Positions 1-12,710 are shown, counted from the first letter of the stretch. The stretch: 64,000 nucleotides of DNA from Vanilla planifolia (GCA_023846275.1 CM043877.1:17590607-17654606); one strand, 5' to 3'. A program made the numbers and translations. The notes: generated by a model from the sequence alone, not told the origin.

Positions 1-2250
1 TATAAAAGTAGTATCAACATACACTTGCAATACTTATTGTGCAAAAAACCGGTGATTTTATTTTGGACCCATTTAGATGCACTTTTTTATATCTTTCATG
101 ATATAATTGATATAATTTTATCATTTACTTCTTAGATTTATAAATCTAGTGAAATTCAAAATTCACAAGAAGATTTTATTCTTCTTAAAAAATGACAGAA
201 CAAAATCTTGTTTCTTTTGAATCACCACCTCTTCAACTTGAATTTGTCATCACTGATTATAGTCTAGCAGCTTTTTTTATTGGATGTTGGTGAGTTGCTG
301 CCAAAAAATCAATTTTTGGAATGTTAATCTCACACATCATCTAACAATAGATTTTAGTTTACTACATTTTTTTAACTTAGTGAATTCCACATAGAATTTG
401 ATTTACGAACAACCTAATAACCCTTATCATATGGTAGCTTTGTCACGGGGCTTGGGCATCGACCTTAATTGTTTAACTCGTGCTCTTTTTATCTCTTTGT
501 ACTTTAGATTTTTGTTATGTAATGAATGGTTTTTTTTCTTAATTTATTTGCAATGTATTGTCAATTTATATTCTAGAAAAATTGTGCTGGGGACAAGAAA
601 GGTAGGGTCTTCAGTGGTTGAGTATTCATTCATGCAATTATTTTTTTTGGTGTTTGTCTCATTGATGTGATTGTCTTTTGGTATTTGTTGAAGAAGCCAT
701 GGATAATCATTGGCAGATATGGCTTCTCCAGTTGCCATGTCTGGAAAGGTTCACTGAATTTCAGTTGTGCTTTTGTAATGAGGCTTAATACCTATTGGCA
801 TGCTGGTGACTATATTGGTGCTCCTTGAACATAACTAGCATTAATGATTGAAGGGAATACATCAAAACTTCACTTAGCATTCTGACATGAGTAAATTGAA
901 AGACTCTTTGTTGCTGTTATCATGCATTTCTGGTCTCTCATACTTTTTGGTAAAGACTACCCAGTCCAAAACTTCTATGAGTTTTATGATCATACTATAT
1001 AATAAGGGCTTGATTCCTTGATTATCCAAAATGAAAAATATAAGCTTTTAATTGCTTGTCGACAAGTTTTGTGAACCAAGATTTTTCATACATATTCATG
1101 TGAAATCCTGTGTGATGCTTGTGGTCAAAAGAGCAGAATAATTGTTAAGTGATGTCTCAAAGGTAGAATCATTTGTACAAAGAGCAACTTCTATTAGGTT
1201 TTTTTATGTGAATCATATAAGAACGAGTGATCCTATATAAGAAAAAGTGATAAAGTTTTCGAACTATTTATAGAGGATTATGATCTTAAATGTCGATGTT
1301 CTTTTTTGGCGAGAAAACTATGAGGTTGATTTGGGATGACCAAAGCAAACAGTACGTCGACATTATGGATAGATTGTGACATAATGATACTCTTATAAAA
1401 TAGTGTTTGAAGACAAATCATGTGAGAGTTTGATGACATGTGATGCTCAGGACTAAAGAGGGCACAAAGCGATTGTCGGGTGAGATTTTAGAGGTAGAAT
1501 TATTTATGCAAAGAGAGGCTTGTGACAGATTTCTTAGTGAAGAGGCATAAGTATGAATAATCTTACATCAAAAGAAAAATGGAAGTTTTGGGTCATATAT
1601 ATAGGATTATGATTTTAAGATGTCGAGTTACTTTTTTGCTACAAAATTATGAGGTTCATATGAGAAAAAATATCTAGACATCTTGTGTCATTCTTGTCAT
1701 TGTGAATTTCAAAGCTCATTAGAAAAAAAATTGTATGATAGTTCATCATCTCTAGTGTATTGTTTAGAAATATAGTTTAGCGAATTTAAATTAGTATCAT
1801 TGATCGAGGATTTTAATTTTAAAAGGTCAAATTTGCCATGTGTTCATCTAAGGAAAGCATCCAATTGGTGTTATTTGTACTGATGGCTGCTTTTTCATTG
1901 TTATTAAATAACTAATTTTTTATTGGTGCCTTGCTTTGTTATGAGCGATGTAATTTGTTGTTGTGTTGTTGTGTTTTTGTGTTTGTGCTTGTAAAGACCT
2001 TTAGCTAGAAAAATTCTTAATTTTTTATCTAGTTATATTTTTTGTTTTAATTTTTAAATCATAATTTTTTGACTTATTTGAGAGATATATGACTTAGTTT
2101 GGTCCTTTTGGTAGTTTCTTCATAATGCTCTGATCCGCTTTCTTCATTATTCTTAATTGTCGGTTTTTTATATAGACATATATTTCATCCAATTTCAAAT
2201 TACTATAGTATCATTAAACACTCATCCTTAATTATTTTCTTTGTTGTCAG
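1..2250 (+). other. Probable intron or upstream region of the GH43 gene
   Basis: AT-rich non-coding sequence that ends in a polypyrimidine tract and a CAG acceptor at 2248-2250. The next exon begins in the middle of a conserved protein, so this stretch should be the 3' part of an intron. I searched it for the expected upstream exon (N-terminal membrane anchor and first part of the catalytic fold) and found no matching reading frame. Short frames at 398-670 and 544-738 have low-complexity hydrophobic translations and resemble no known exon. It contains an internal duplication, listed separately. Confidence 0.55.
1100..1720. repeat. Diverged direct duplication, about 331-bp period
   Basis: Two adjacent copies align from about 1163 and about 1494. 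Both start with gtagaat(c/t)att, continue through a shared ggattatgat(c/t)tta block and a c(t/a)acaaaa/gaaaactatgaggtt block, and end near gtcgacatt / ctagacatc. The copies have drifted considerably. The repeat lies in the probable GH43 intron and has no coding potential. It could be part of an old transposon. Confidence 0.6.
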
Positions 2251-3105
2251 GTTGACATCATTGGGGTGAACTGCTACTCTTCAAAGGACCTCTGGAGTTG
2301 GAAAAATGAGGGTGTCGTCCTTCCTGCCGAAGAAACAAACTCCACCCATGATCTCCATCGGTCCAACGTTCTCGAGAGGCCCAAAGTGGTCTACAACGAT
2401 CAATCCAGTAAATACATTATGTGGATGCACATTGATGATGCCAATTACACAAAAGCTTCTGTTGGTGTGGCTGTCAGCGACTCCCCAATTGGGCCATTTC
2501 AATACCTCTACAGCAAGCGACCCCATGACCACGACAGCCGCGACATGACTGTCTTCAAAGACGACGATGGAAAGGCATACCTCATCTACTCCTCAGAGGA
2601 CAACAGCGCGCTTCACATCAGTCCCCTGACGGAAGACTATCTCGATGTCACGGGCAACATGCGAAGAGTTCTCATTGGTCAACATAGAGAAGCTCCTGCA
2701 TTGTTCAAGCATGAAGGAACCTATTACATGGTCACTTCTGGCTGCACTGGTTGGGCACCCAACAGGGCCATGGCTCATGCGGCAGAGTCAATCATGGGTC
2801 CTTGGGAGACTATTGGGAATCCATGTGTTGGTGGGAACAAGGTTTTCCAGGCGACGACCTTCTTCGCTCAGAGCACCTTTATTGTTCCTCTTCCACAACA
2901 TATAGGTTCATTCATCTTTATGGCGGATCGGTGGAACCCGTCGGACCTGAGGGACTCGAGGTATGTATGGCTTCCCCTGACCGTTGGTGGAGTGGCTGAT
3001 GAACCTTTAGAATACAATTTTGGCTTCCCAGTGTGGTCCAGGGTCTCCATCTTCTGGCACAGAAGATGGAGGATTCCTGATGGTTGGAGAAGCACGAGGC
3101 ATTAA
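2251..3105 (+). CDS. Glycoside hydrolase family 43 protein, 3' exon (exo-beta-1,3-galactosidase-like)
   Basis: The exon begins right after the CAG acceptor at 2250, in phase 0 (V-D-I-I-G-V), and runs 284 codons to TAA at 3103-3105. It covers the C-terminal 60% or so of a plant GH43 enzyme. Family landmarks visible in order: NCYSSKDLWSWKNEG at the start, LERPKV, MWMHIDDANYTKASVGVAVS, SRDMTVFKDDDGKAYLIYSS, GQHREAPALFKHEGTYYM, SGCTGWAPN, HAAESIMGPWE, FMADRWNP, and the terminal LEYNFGFPVWSRVSIFWHRRW. In GH43 the glutamate in the REAPA-type motif is the general acid. The closest described plant relatives are the Arabidopsis GH43A/GH43B exo-beta-1,3-galactosidases, Golgi enzymes that trim arabinogalactan proteins and affect cell expansion. 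Missing here are the N-terminal anchor and first blades, expected on an upstream exon. The frame is open and conserved, so this exon is probably functional, but I cannot show that the gene is complete. Confidence 0.9.
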   Translation, partial: VDIIGVNCYSSKDLWSWKNEGVVLPAEETNSTHDLHRSNVLERPKVVYNDQSSKYIMWMHIDDANYTKASVGVAVSDSPIGPFQYLYSKRPHDHDSRDMTVFKDDDGKAYLIYSSEDNSALHISPLTEDYLDVTGNMRRVLIGQHREAPALFKHEGTYYMVTSGCTGWAPNRAMAHAAESIMGPWETIGNPCVGGNKVFQATTFFAQSTFIVPLPQHIGSFIFMADRWNPSDLRDSRYVWLPLTVGGVADEPLEYNFGFPVWSRVSIFWHRRWRIPDGWRSTRH

Positions 3106-3693
3106 TTGTATGATAGCGAACACGTGATGTTTAGTAAATAAGGTTTTGTTAGAATGATAAACTTTGTAGATAGTTGATGTTCTTTTTATAATGGCACAAG
3201 TGCTGTGTATTGATCTCCATTGTGCAGTTTTTGTTGGTGATAATCAAATTCCAGTTGTTAACATGCCTTAATTTATTGAAGGCTTATATATAGTGCATTC
3301 CTGAGCATGTAATTGATGGTGTAGATATTAATCTCATTTGTTAAAAGGAAGTTTTTTTTTGTTGGCCCCTCCATGTGCACTGAGGTTATCATGACATAAT
3401 GCATCAATACTGAGAAGGTGCATTACAATTGCTTTTAATGATACCAGAACCCTTTTCTTCAATGAATCTTTCCCCAGCCATTGAACATTATTGACATCTC
3501 TTTATTGCTTGTTCTTCATACAATGAAGTTGGTTCTACAGCATTGCTGTAGAATACCCATCACTTCTCTTCAAAGAAAGTGGTAGACTTCCCTTCATCTC
3601 CACAAGAAGCAATGCAGATCCTCTATTCCATTGACAAGCCTGTAGAGATAAGCATGGAGAGAGAGCCACTTGAGCATGTGGTCAATCATGTGT

Positions 3694-3710
3694 GGGGGGG
3701 GTGGGGGGGG
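3694..3710. repeat. Poly-G run with single T interruption
   Basis: Sixteen G with one T, 30 bases before the long CT tract. Such runs can form quadruplexes and are prone to length error in sequencing. Confidence 0.8.
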
Positions 3711-3735
3711 AGAAGAAGCATCAAGCCATGGCTCT

Positions 3736-3740
<5 letters not shown>

Positions 3741-3784
<44 letters not shown>
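3741..3784. repeat. (CT)22 microsatellite
   Basis: An uninterrupted CT dinucleotide run about 1 kb upstream of the SOFL start codon. GA/CT tracts are common in plant promoters and bind BPC/GAGA-type factors, so a regulatory role is possible but unproven. Confidence 0.95.
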
Positions 3785-3787
<3 letters not shown>

Positions 3788-4779
3788 TTGTTTCAATGGG
3801 AGGCAAATCTCATGTGATGATAGTGGCACATGGCTGCTCAGGGCACTACTGGTAAAACTGTATCATCATTTCTCACCCACTCCAAATGCAATGACCTAAC
3901 AAAAACTGTAAAAACCTGTAAGATCATTTGCTCAGTTCCAGGTTAAAAAAAAAAATATTTACACACAAAAAGAGTTGGGATCATATATGTGCGGTAGGTA
4001 GAATGATAGCGATATCCTAATATACTGAAGAAGCGGGGAAGGGAAACAGTGATTGCATTAAAATAGGCATTAGTAGAGGAAGAAGAGCTTACAAAGAAAT
4101 GTGATCATAACAAACATGAAAAGTGAAATATATATTGACTTCTTGATGATGCATGCCTTAGCAACTTGTGATTGCATCACATGTAGCACACATACTCTTT
4201 TTCATCTTTTAAATGAAAGCGGTCCTTTAGCTGTATAGAGTACTCTCAAGGGGGAAGATACAACTAATCAAATAAGCATATTTCCGAGCTTTTAGAGCTG
4301 CTTCTGTACGGCGTATTTAACATGTGGAGAGTGGCGGGAGGGAGAAGACAGACCAAAGAGAATGGAGGGGCCTCTTGCAGTGGATACAGGTTTTCTCCGT
4401 ATCGCCTCTCTTCAATCCTCACGGGATTCCAGGAGCAGACATAATGAAGCTGTAGTGCGTACACCATGCCTCGCTGTATTGCATGTGATCCTCTCTCTTC
4501 TTCTTCTCCCAAGTGCACATCCCCCTCCTCTCTCTCTCTCTCTCTCTATTCCTTCTCTACCTATCAACAACTGGCAGTTTTAAATTTCATGTGAAACGAG
4601 GAAACCGAGATGGTGTTCGCAGGATGGGGCGGGTAAAGGACAAGATGGGTCTGGGATTTGGGTGCGATCCTATTCGTTTTTTCTGTCATCCACTTCCACC
4701 ACATCCTCTTCCTTCTTTTGCTTCTTCCCTTCAGAAAAGAGAGAAAGAGCTCTTCTCTACTACCCCATCCCATCAAGCT

Positions 4780-5635
4780 ATGCTGAGAATCGAGAAAACT
4801 TGCAACTTTAAGGGGTTCTTGGATGGAGAAGATGGGAACGACTCTGAATGCAGCAGTAGTTGCCAATCTCGTTGGACCATTTACTTGGGTCAGTCCCAGA
4901 AAAGCTTCGACACTCTTCGTCCTTTACAAACAGAGGCCTCTGTTCAAGGGGAGAAAGGGGAAGAAGAAGAAGAAGATGACGAAGAAGAAGAAGAAGACTT
5001 GTCCATGCTCTCCGATGCTTCATCTGGTCCACCCAATGCCCCTGAGAACGCCGACAACTGTTGCAGTACTGGCAACTTCCTACCTGTAGCCGCCGTTAAC
5101 AAACGTGGAAGCAAGAGAAGAAGGGTTGAGGAAGAAGAGAAAGAAGGACAATCTTCTATATTGGATGACACGGCCAGCTCCACTCTGCTCTCCATCTCCA
5201 AGGTGAGCACGATGGTTTAATCTGAAGTTAATGTTAATGCTGATGAGTGCTCATTAGCTTTCTTGCTTTTCTTTGTTGGTTAGGCGTCCAACAACAGAAG
5301 CTACAGCAGCAAGAGACTCTTAATGGAAGAAGACATGGAACACTCATGTGGCTTCTCTGCAACCCATTTTGAGGTATCAGGAGATGCCTTCTCTTAGCTC
5401 TAACTATTTTTCTTGTCTTCTTTACGCTGTGGTTTGAATGTTTCTTCAACCCCCACAGGAGAGTAATATACAACAGCAGTGCTTGGATTATCTGCACACT
5501 TCTTCAGCTCTTAACCCAGCGCCAGTGAGCAAGCTTCTTCCTCTTCAATCCTTCAAAATTGCAGAACGACCCTCCATTGTTTACTCTTCCTATTTACAGG
5601 CTTGCAGGCATGAAGCTGAGAAGAAACTGCTCTGA
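4780..5635 (+). CDS. SOB FIVE-LIKE (SOFL) protein, three exons
   Basis: Exons are 4780-5202, 5284-5373 and 5459-5635. All junctions are GT...AG in phase 0, giving a 229-residue protein. SOFL proteins are plant-specific and raise cytokinin content when over-expressed (Arabidopsis SOB5, SOFL1, SOFL2). Two family signatures are present: SOFL-A at about residues 23-36 (ECSSSCQSRWTIYL) and SOFL-B at about 71-85 (EEDLSMLSDASSGPP), joined by an acidic run at 61-72. A basic KRGSKRRR at 108-115 could be a nuclear localisation signal. The Gly usually found before Trp in SOFL-A appears replaced by Arg (SRW). The start is uncertain: in-frame ATGs at 4513 and 4645 have no intervening stop, but the sequence between is CT-rich and low-complexity and matches nothing in the family, so 4780 is preferred. 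Exon 3 lies in a second short frame that would be missed without splicing. Family assignment is firm; the exact function of this paralogue is inferred. Confidence 0.88.
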
Positions 5636-7939
5636 AGAAACAAAAAAATTAAGAATGAAGAAAACATGTATAAAGATCTCGATTCCGAAGCTCTCTCTGC
5701 AGACTATTTTTATCTTCTGTTAATCATTTCTCCAACTCATCTGTTGAATTTTTGTTTTCTTCCCTTCAACTTTTTCTTTTTTATCAATGAAGTGGCAACA
5801 TCCGATGAAGAACAAAAAGGAGAAAATACAATTAATTTTCTTGACTTAAAATTTTCTTTAGTTCTTCAAGCCTTTCTTTTTTTTTTTTTTTTTTTTTGCA
5901 AAAATGCTTTACAAATGTTGACATGTGTTTGATTGATACTCATCTTGCTAAAAAATAACAAAAATCTAGGAGTAAATGAAATTAAGAAATATTAAAAATC
6001 CAAAAGATGTTCAAATTCTTTCACAATATTAAGTGTTTTGACAAATTATTTTTTAACAGGGTATATCAAATAGACAAACTTTAATAGTATTTATTAATCA
6101 AATCGACAAACTTGAAGGAAAATGAGCATGATGTTTTAGAATTATTTATTTAAATTCCATTTATGGTATCACAAGGGCTCAAACATGCTTCACTCTTCTC
6201 CACTTGAGGTTATGTTATGTTATGATGGTTGATTTTTCCTCGAACATGTTCCAAAAGAAAACAATCAACTTACTATTGTGAAATATTGTTCATGTACGTG
6301 TATCTCAATTCCATACTTGCAGGAGGGCTAGCCAATCAAGCTTTTTGGAAATTATATGTTTTTTAGGTGTGGGTTGTATAAGGTGGTACATTGCAATTAG
6401 AAAAAAGAAAATATAAATAAAGAGTGAGGTATCAAAAGACAAAGTAAAGATGGGACATAATAGGAAAGAAATCTCTAAAGTGGACCATTAATTCATAAGT
6501 TCTCCTACAAGATACCCATGTGATATAGTAGGGTTCAGATAATTAGATGATCTTTGTTTGGATTCAATGTATCGTAAATGAAAACTAGTAATAAGGACAA
6601 GAAAGAAAGTGAATTGTAAAAATTTTAAAATAATTCTTTTGATTTCTTAATTTAATTCAAGATAAGATAGTAATAAAAATATTTTTGCTTAATTGAATTA
6701 AACTAAATCAAATAATCTTTTTTGTATCAATTAATTATTAATCTTAATTGCTCATAAATACTATTCAGAAAACTTTGAAAACCTTTTGTGACAATAATAC
6801 CATGAAGTAATAAAAAAATAAAACACACAAAGCAAGTAAAGTTATAAATAACAAGATTTTTAAATAGTTTAACCCAACTAGTGTTTACATCTATGCCAAA
6901 CCAACCAGACTAACATTTTATTAACAATTGACACCCTATTGCGACAGTCGATAGAGGTATACTTTGCAACATCATTCCCTTCTGACAAAGCCAATAAGGG
7001 TATACCTTACAAAAGAAATAACAAAAATAACTTTACATATGTTACAGTAATTTTAAGAAGTTAAAGTTCATAAATATCACACCATTTACTTGTGAATCTA
7101 CATGACACAAAAGCTAAATATTATTAATTAATGTTACCAATCAAAATGATGGCTTGACTTATTGTTGTGGATGAATAAAATGAGAAGTTAAGATTGTCAC
7201 AATGGAAGAACACTCTTCTTAGTTAAAACTAGCCCATCTCAATGAGTTTCATTTTTCATTTATATAAAAATGATTTTCCAATTACAACATCATTCTTGTC
7301 TTATCATTTCTCTCTTATATTTACACTAAAAAATGAGTTATATGCAAATAAAATAGTTGTAATAACTATAATTAAATTTCTAAAATAATTCAACTAGACA
7401 TTACAAGTTCCACCAATGTATCATACAATTATGACTAACTCATAAGTAAAGATTGCCTTGATAATGTGTTTATTCAATATATTATTTTCTAAACACATGA
7501 ATAATTGTATTGATACAATGGTAACAATGTATAGTTTGAATAGAATAAATCTTCTCAAGTCTATTTCTGAGCTCACAAAAAAATGTAGTAAAATATTAGA
7601 TCATATATTACAATAAGTTAATGACAAGGTCACTTTCATATATTAAGTTAAATTTTATAATTTTTAAAGTGCATTTATTAATTTCAAGTAGTTTATAGGA
7701 CTTTTTAAGCTCATAATTCAATCCTTATTAATATTCAATCTCCCATTTTAACACTTCAAAATTTTTTATTTTCACTAATTTTATGTCGTTGGAGTTTAAA
7801 TAATTTGTACAATTTATTTCATAGTATTCTCTCTCCTTTGAGTAGCCCCCTTAAATAGTACTTGATTTTTTTAGAAAAAAATAATTAATTAAAATTCACA
7901 AAAAATTTTAATAATTTTCCAAAAATCTAGATAACTCAA

Positions 7940-7943
<4 letters not shown>
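5636..7943. other. SOFL 3' flank and AT-rich intergenic DNA
   Basis: The first few hundred bases should hold the SOFL 3' UTR (ATG-poor, T-rich, with a T21 run at 5877-5897). Beyond about 6 kb I see no gene. The stretch 6780-7030 (running from a caagatttttaaatagtt block to paired gggtatacctt/ggtatacttt strings) resembles 18.48-18.70 kb and looks like an old LTR fragment. I cannot assign its family. Confidence 0.4.

Positions 7944-7982
<39 letters not shown>
7944..7982. repeat. (AT)n microsatellite
   Basis: Uninterrupted AT dinucleotides, about 19 units. Confidence 0.95.
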
Positions 7983-7984
<2 letters not shown>

Positions 7985-8493
7985 GCTATAAAATAATAAA
8001 TATAAGGATAAAGATTTGGTGAGCTCAACTAGAGAGGGAACAGAGAGAGAAAAGGAATGGAAGTGGAGAAAAAGATGATCTAAGATAGTAAGTAGCTAGT
8101 AGCTAGAGCTTAAGAAGACTAAGGAGCTATTATAGAAAAAAAAAAGTAATGTCGTTATATTAGGAGGATTTCAAAAAGCATGCCTTTGAAAAAGATTTGA
8201 AACAATTATAATATCAAGATATTAATTGAGACATGAATTTAAGTATTTCATTTCCTTCAATTGACTTCTTAAGAGTCATGTATTTTTTTGGCTTGAAGTT
8301 GATTTCACTTTAGAAGGAAATAGGAATCAAAAGAAAATAATTATAATACCTCGTCCCATAACTCATTTATTGCATGTTAGAATATGACATATAGTATGTA
8401 AGGTATAAAATGTATAATATGTTATTCTTGTATAGTACATCATACATGACATATAGTATGTTGGAATTGATGTACCATACATGAGAGAGCGAT

Positions 8494-8498
<5 letters not shown>

Positions 8499-8548
<50 letters not shown>
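8499..8548. repeat. (GA)25 microsatellite
   Basis: Uninterrupted GA run. It creates an artificial open frame on the minus strand (8363-8629) of alternating Ser-Leu, which is not a gene. Confidence 0.95.
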
Positions 8549-8552
<4 letters not shown>

Positions 8553-11500
8553 AGATCGATTTTTGCATACCATATGTCCAAATTCAATATATAATACATT
8601 GTACCCAATTTACAATACATCATAGCCAATAAGAGAGAAAAATGATGAAATAATAGAAAAAATAGAGTTTTAAAAAAATAAGTAATTCTTTATGCATAAA
8701 AAGGAAGCATTTTATGATAAATGACGTTCCATTTTCTTAAATAAGAAACTAAAAGTAAAAGAATTATCCAATATAAAGTAGTTAAGTAAGATAACTATGT
8801 TTAAAATACATTACTATTATGTACTTTGGAATTATATTCTATATGAGCATGATAGAATAGTATCATATGATTATGTATATATGTATTAGTTCTATAAAAC
8901 ATGTTATTGGCATAATGTATTTGTGCAATTTAAATGAAGCTTATGCATTATATATTAAATTTTATTATTATAGGTATCCAAACATGAAATATGAAAGTGC
9001 AAATAAATAAAGTAGATAATATGATTTTCTTAAGACATTACCCAGGTTACTCGATATTATAAGACAAGATTGCCATCACAGCACTTAGTGCATGGCATTA
9101 ATAAGCATATTGGCATCAAACATCCCTCTTTGCGATTGCTAATACTTTGTATATAGCTTGATGAGTTCAACTCTATTATTATTAGTACATTGTGCAAAAT
9201 AATGATAGGTGTAGATGATGTGATTGAGACTTCTAGCTAGTTATGACATGTTAATGAGCTAAGGTTTTGATGCATGATGATGCCAAAAAATATCAGATCT
9301 TATGGAGTGTGGAGAATAGAGAATTATAATTTCAAGAAATCAAACATCGTGCTTTAAAAAAACATAAAAATAAGAGAAATTATAAAGACATGAAATGATA
9401 AAAAATGAACTTTAAGTTGAAATGCATAAAATTTATAGTGAGCATTAAATTTATGATGTATTTTTATGAGTACTTCTCAGATGTCATACATATTTGTTTA
9501 TTGATACTCTATTATTTATGAGTTATTCATTATTGTATTTCATCTTATTTTATTACTTGTAGTTATTAATTTACATATTAAACTTATTATTCACATTACC
9601 TATTTATATTATAAGTCAAGACATAAATACATATAGAGTTGAGAAAACCTAATAATATATAATATAAGTCCCTAAGGGTGAGCGAGTTTATGTTAAGCTT
9701 TGTGAGGAGTTTTATTTGAGATTTTTCTATCATTTGTATTCTAAATATAATTAGACGTGTATGTGGATATTTGAGCAAGTGTGTGGTGTTTGTGGATATA
9801 GTATATAAGATATGTTTGTGCATTGCTATGATTTTTATTTTCTTATTATTTTGTTAAGAAATAGATTTGAATTATTTTCATTAACATCTTAGCCAAATTG
9901 TTGATTTTTGTTATGGAGATTTTCTTATTTTGATGTAACTCAATATTTTATGTTACTTATATATATTATTAATTATTAATAAAAGAATAGTTAAGTAGGG
10001 CATCATAATTTAAAATTCTAATGAGATCAGGAAAGAGAATCCAACTAAGGCTTACAGTACTTATTACATGGTCTTTGTAGGAGGGACTGAACTTCACCAT
10101 GAATTCTAGGAACAATTTTGTTGGCATAGAATGAAGAATGACACAACTCAATATGTAAGTTAGTAAAAAAGTTAAAAGTTAAAATTGAACTCCAAAATCT
10201 TGGAAAGATTATTGCAACTCCTTGAAGTTCCCACATGGCAATAAATGCATATTGTTCTAAATTTTTTTTTTTTTGCAAATTATGAAAGATAAAGGGTTAT
10301 AATATCTATACAAAATTGTTAATAGACTAACTAGATCCTCCCATTTTCTACTAGTAAAAGTGACTTGCTTCATCAAACTTTTGGCTCAATGATGCATAAA
10401 TGTATGGTGTTAGATTGGGACCCTCTTTTTGTCTTGAGACCATAGATTTTTCTATAAAAAGCAATCTAAATCAAACTTAGCTTTAGCACTACTCATCATC
10501 TTGAGACTAATTAGAAATTAAAAATAATAATTCAAATTCTAGAATCTATGATTAGAGTCCATGTTATGTATTTTGGAGATAACTTGGAAAAATGTTTATC
10601 CCTAATTGAGTTCTTCTACAATAATAATTATCACTCTATTATTAAAATGGCTCTTGTTGGCCTTTGGTACACATAAGTGGGGGGAGTGGGAGAAATGAGA
10701 AATATAAAGCACAAATCAAAAAGTAAAATTGTAAGTGTAGAAAGTAAAGAAAATCAAAAGTGCAAACTAAACTTTTAGTGAATTGGCTCCTAAATCTAAA
10801 ACTTATGTGCACCCCTATGCAACTAATTAAGCCTATTCTCTTCTTCCTTCCTTTTTGATTTTTGGGAAAAAAATATTTTACAATTTATTTTTCATTGAGG
10901 CAAAAGCAAAAACCCACATATCCTTCACATAAGGCCCATAGCAAGCTCCACTATATTAAGTAACTCAGGAATAGTGGTAATAATAGCTTATAACATATTT
11001 TCTCAATAACAGAGTGTAATGCATAAGAAAGCTTAAAAAAAGAGACAATGTTAGCTTAAGAGTGAAAGCAAAGAATGTAGAGAAAATTTGTCAAGTGTAA
11101 GTTAGAAAGTTATTCAAGTGGGCATTAATTATGCTATGAATCCACTCTTGTATATAGTGAAGGATGTTTGTTTAAAATCCTTAAGTTCTCTAAACTTTTC
11201 TTCACTAATTCTCTTAGTTTTTCTCAATGTTTATAGTCCACTGGCAATGAATTGGATTGGAAAAATTCATAAGTATATTAGGCAAATTAGTTGTTGACAC
11301 TCATTCAAATGGTCTGATCAACCTATTAGATGGTTTGATTAATTTAAATATAATCTTCTAAGTTTAATAGAATTTTTATCGATGGATGACGTACTTTCTA
11401 ATGATGATCAAACTATCAATATGATGGATTGATAATCTTTTGGCCCCCCTTTTTTAGCTTCATTTTATTAAATAGTTTAATTAATATCAAACTCATCATT

Positions 11501-12469
11501 AAACACGTCATCAAAACTTATCAAAATATTTTGATTATTTCTCAAAAAAAGTCTTATGAACATATATCATTAATTAATGAACTAACCATTAAATTATCCA
11601 TTTGATGATCTTTTAACAAAATTTTTGAATATTAATAGAGTTGAATAATATATCTTTCTTGTTGGAGTGTGTGATGCCTATCTGACACTTGAATGATACT
11701 TTAATGGCCCATCTAATAGAGATCCTTCTATTAATTAATTCTATTTTCAACGATACTTAGCTTGATCATCTAATATCCTGAAATGTGTAAAAGTTTAAAA
11801 TTTTATGATGTGATGTAAGTTTCAAAATACATAAAGAATATTATTTTTTACTTCAAAAAATATGCAATATAATGTGTCAACTTTTACTAGGTCAATCATT
11901 ACAAAAATTCAATAACTTTAACCAATCTTGATCTTGATCTCTTCTTCCTATCTTTGATCTTTTCCTTCCAATGTGATAAGCAATTGATCCAACTTAGTTT
12001 TTATTTAGTTTCAATACTATGCATATTTAATGATTATTTGTAATGCAATCTTATGTGCAAGCATTATGTAATCATTAAATCTTTAAATGATTTAGTTGTT
12101 ATCATCAAAACCAAATTTAAACTAGCTTAGACTCATGGTGTAATGATTTTATTTTTTCAATATTGATTTTAAATAGTTTTAAGTGATCTATTAAAGGTAG
12201 CTCAGGCTCTAATTTTTTTATAAAATTGATTAAAATAATATTTTACATATTTTCTCATAAAATATGTATTTATCAAGTATGTTAATTTGAAAAATAAATA
12301 TAACATTGGATTGAGCTTACCAAAATGAGTTTGTTTACATTTGTTACGTCACAATCAAAGTTTGTTTGAATTTAATACAAAATTATAAAAGAAATAGAAT
12401 TACCAATAACATATAATTTACAAATTAAATAATTAATAAAGTAATAATGTAATAAGAAAAAAAAGAGGA
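8549..12469. other. AT-rich repeat DNA, no gene seen
   Basis: No credible reading frame over about 80 codons. The block 10690-11770 has LTR-like texture: a GC-moderate head (aagcctattctcttcttcc), then repeated phrases built on (t/g)atga...tgatc...attaatt at about 11,280-11,760. It is probably a decayed LTR, possibly Ty1/copia, but I found no primer-binding site or coding domain next to it. Confidence 0.35.
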
Positions 12470-12710
12470 GAAGAAAACCCTAATTTTCTCCCCATCCACC
12501 GCTTCGTTGCCTCGCCCTTCATCATTACATGTGTGATCAACCTCCATGGCTTCCAACCAAGTCACCTTGCCTTCATGTAGCTGTATGAAGTGTTTATAAT
12601 CAAGATTAGGGACTCGTGAGGTACTACTTTGGTGTTGTTCCCTTTCGATTTGATGCGATTGCAAGCAGGTCACCAGAAAAAGGGGCAAGGCGATGATTGA
12701 GTTCGATTTC
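12470..12710. other. Gene-like fragment, unidentified
   Basis: A GC-richer island (roughly 45-50% against about 28% around it). On the plus strand it opens with aaaaccctaattttctcccc, a texture common in plant 5' leaders, and has ATGGCTTCCAAC at 12546, but that frame stops after 13 codons. On the minus strand 12425-12688 is open for 87 codons, but the last third is low-complexity hydrophobic sequence. I do not recognise either translation. It may be a captured leader or a broken gene. Confidence 0.25.

Larger units (their letters stand above)
3106..4779 (+). promoter_or_regulatory. GH43 3' flank and SOFL promoter/5' leader
   Basis: About the first 200-300 bases after the GH43 stop should be its 3' UTR; I see no clear AATAAA signal. 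The rest should be the promoter and leader of the SOFL gene. It holds a G-run (3694-3710), a (CT)22 tract, and a second short CT tract at about 4530-4550 followed by a pyrimidine-rich leader. The best TATA-like string is tatttaa at about 4315, which is weak. Small open frames here (for example 3579-3899) run through the CT tract and look spurious. Confidence 0.45.

Noticed and set aside
3579..3899. Open frame through the CT tract (106 codons) as a gene
   Set aside because: Its middle is the (CT)22 microsatellite (Leu-Ser repeats), the rest matches nothing known, and it lies in the SOFL promoter region.
4944..5210. Minus-strand frame of 88 codons
   Set aside because: It is the antisense shadow of SOFL exon 1; the Ser-rich end is the reverse of its Glu run.
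8363..8629. Minus-strand frames with Ser-Leu repeats
   Set aside because: Produced by the (GA)25 microsatellite.
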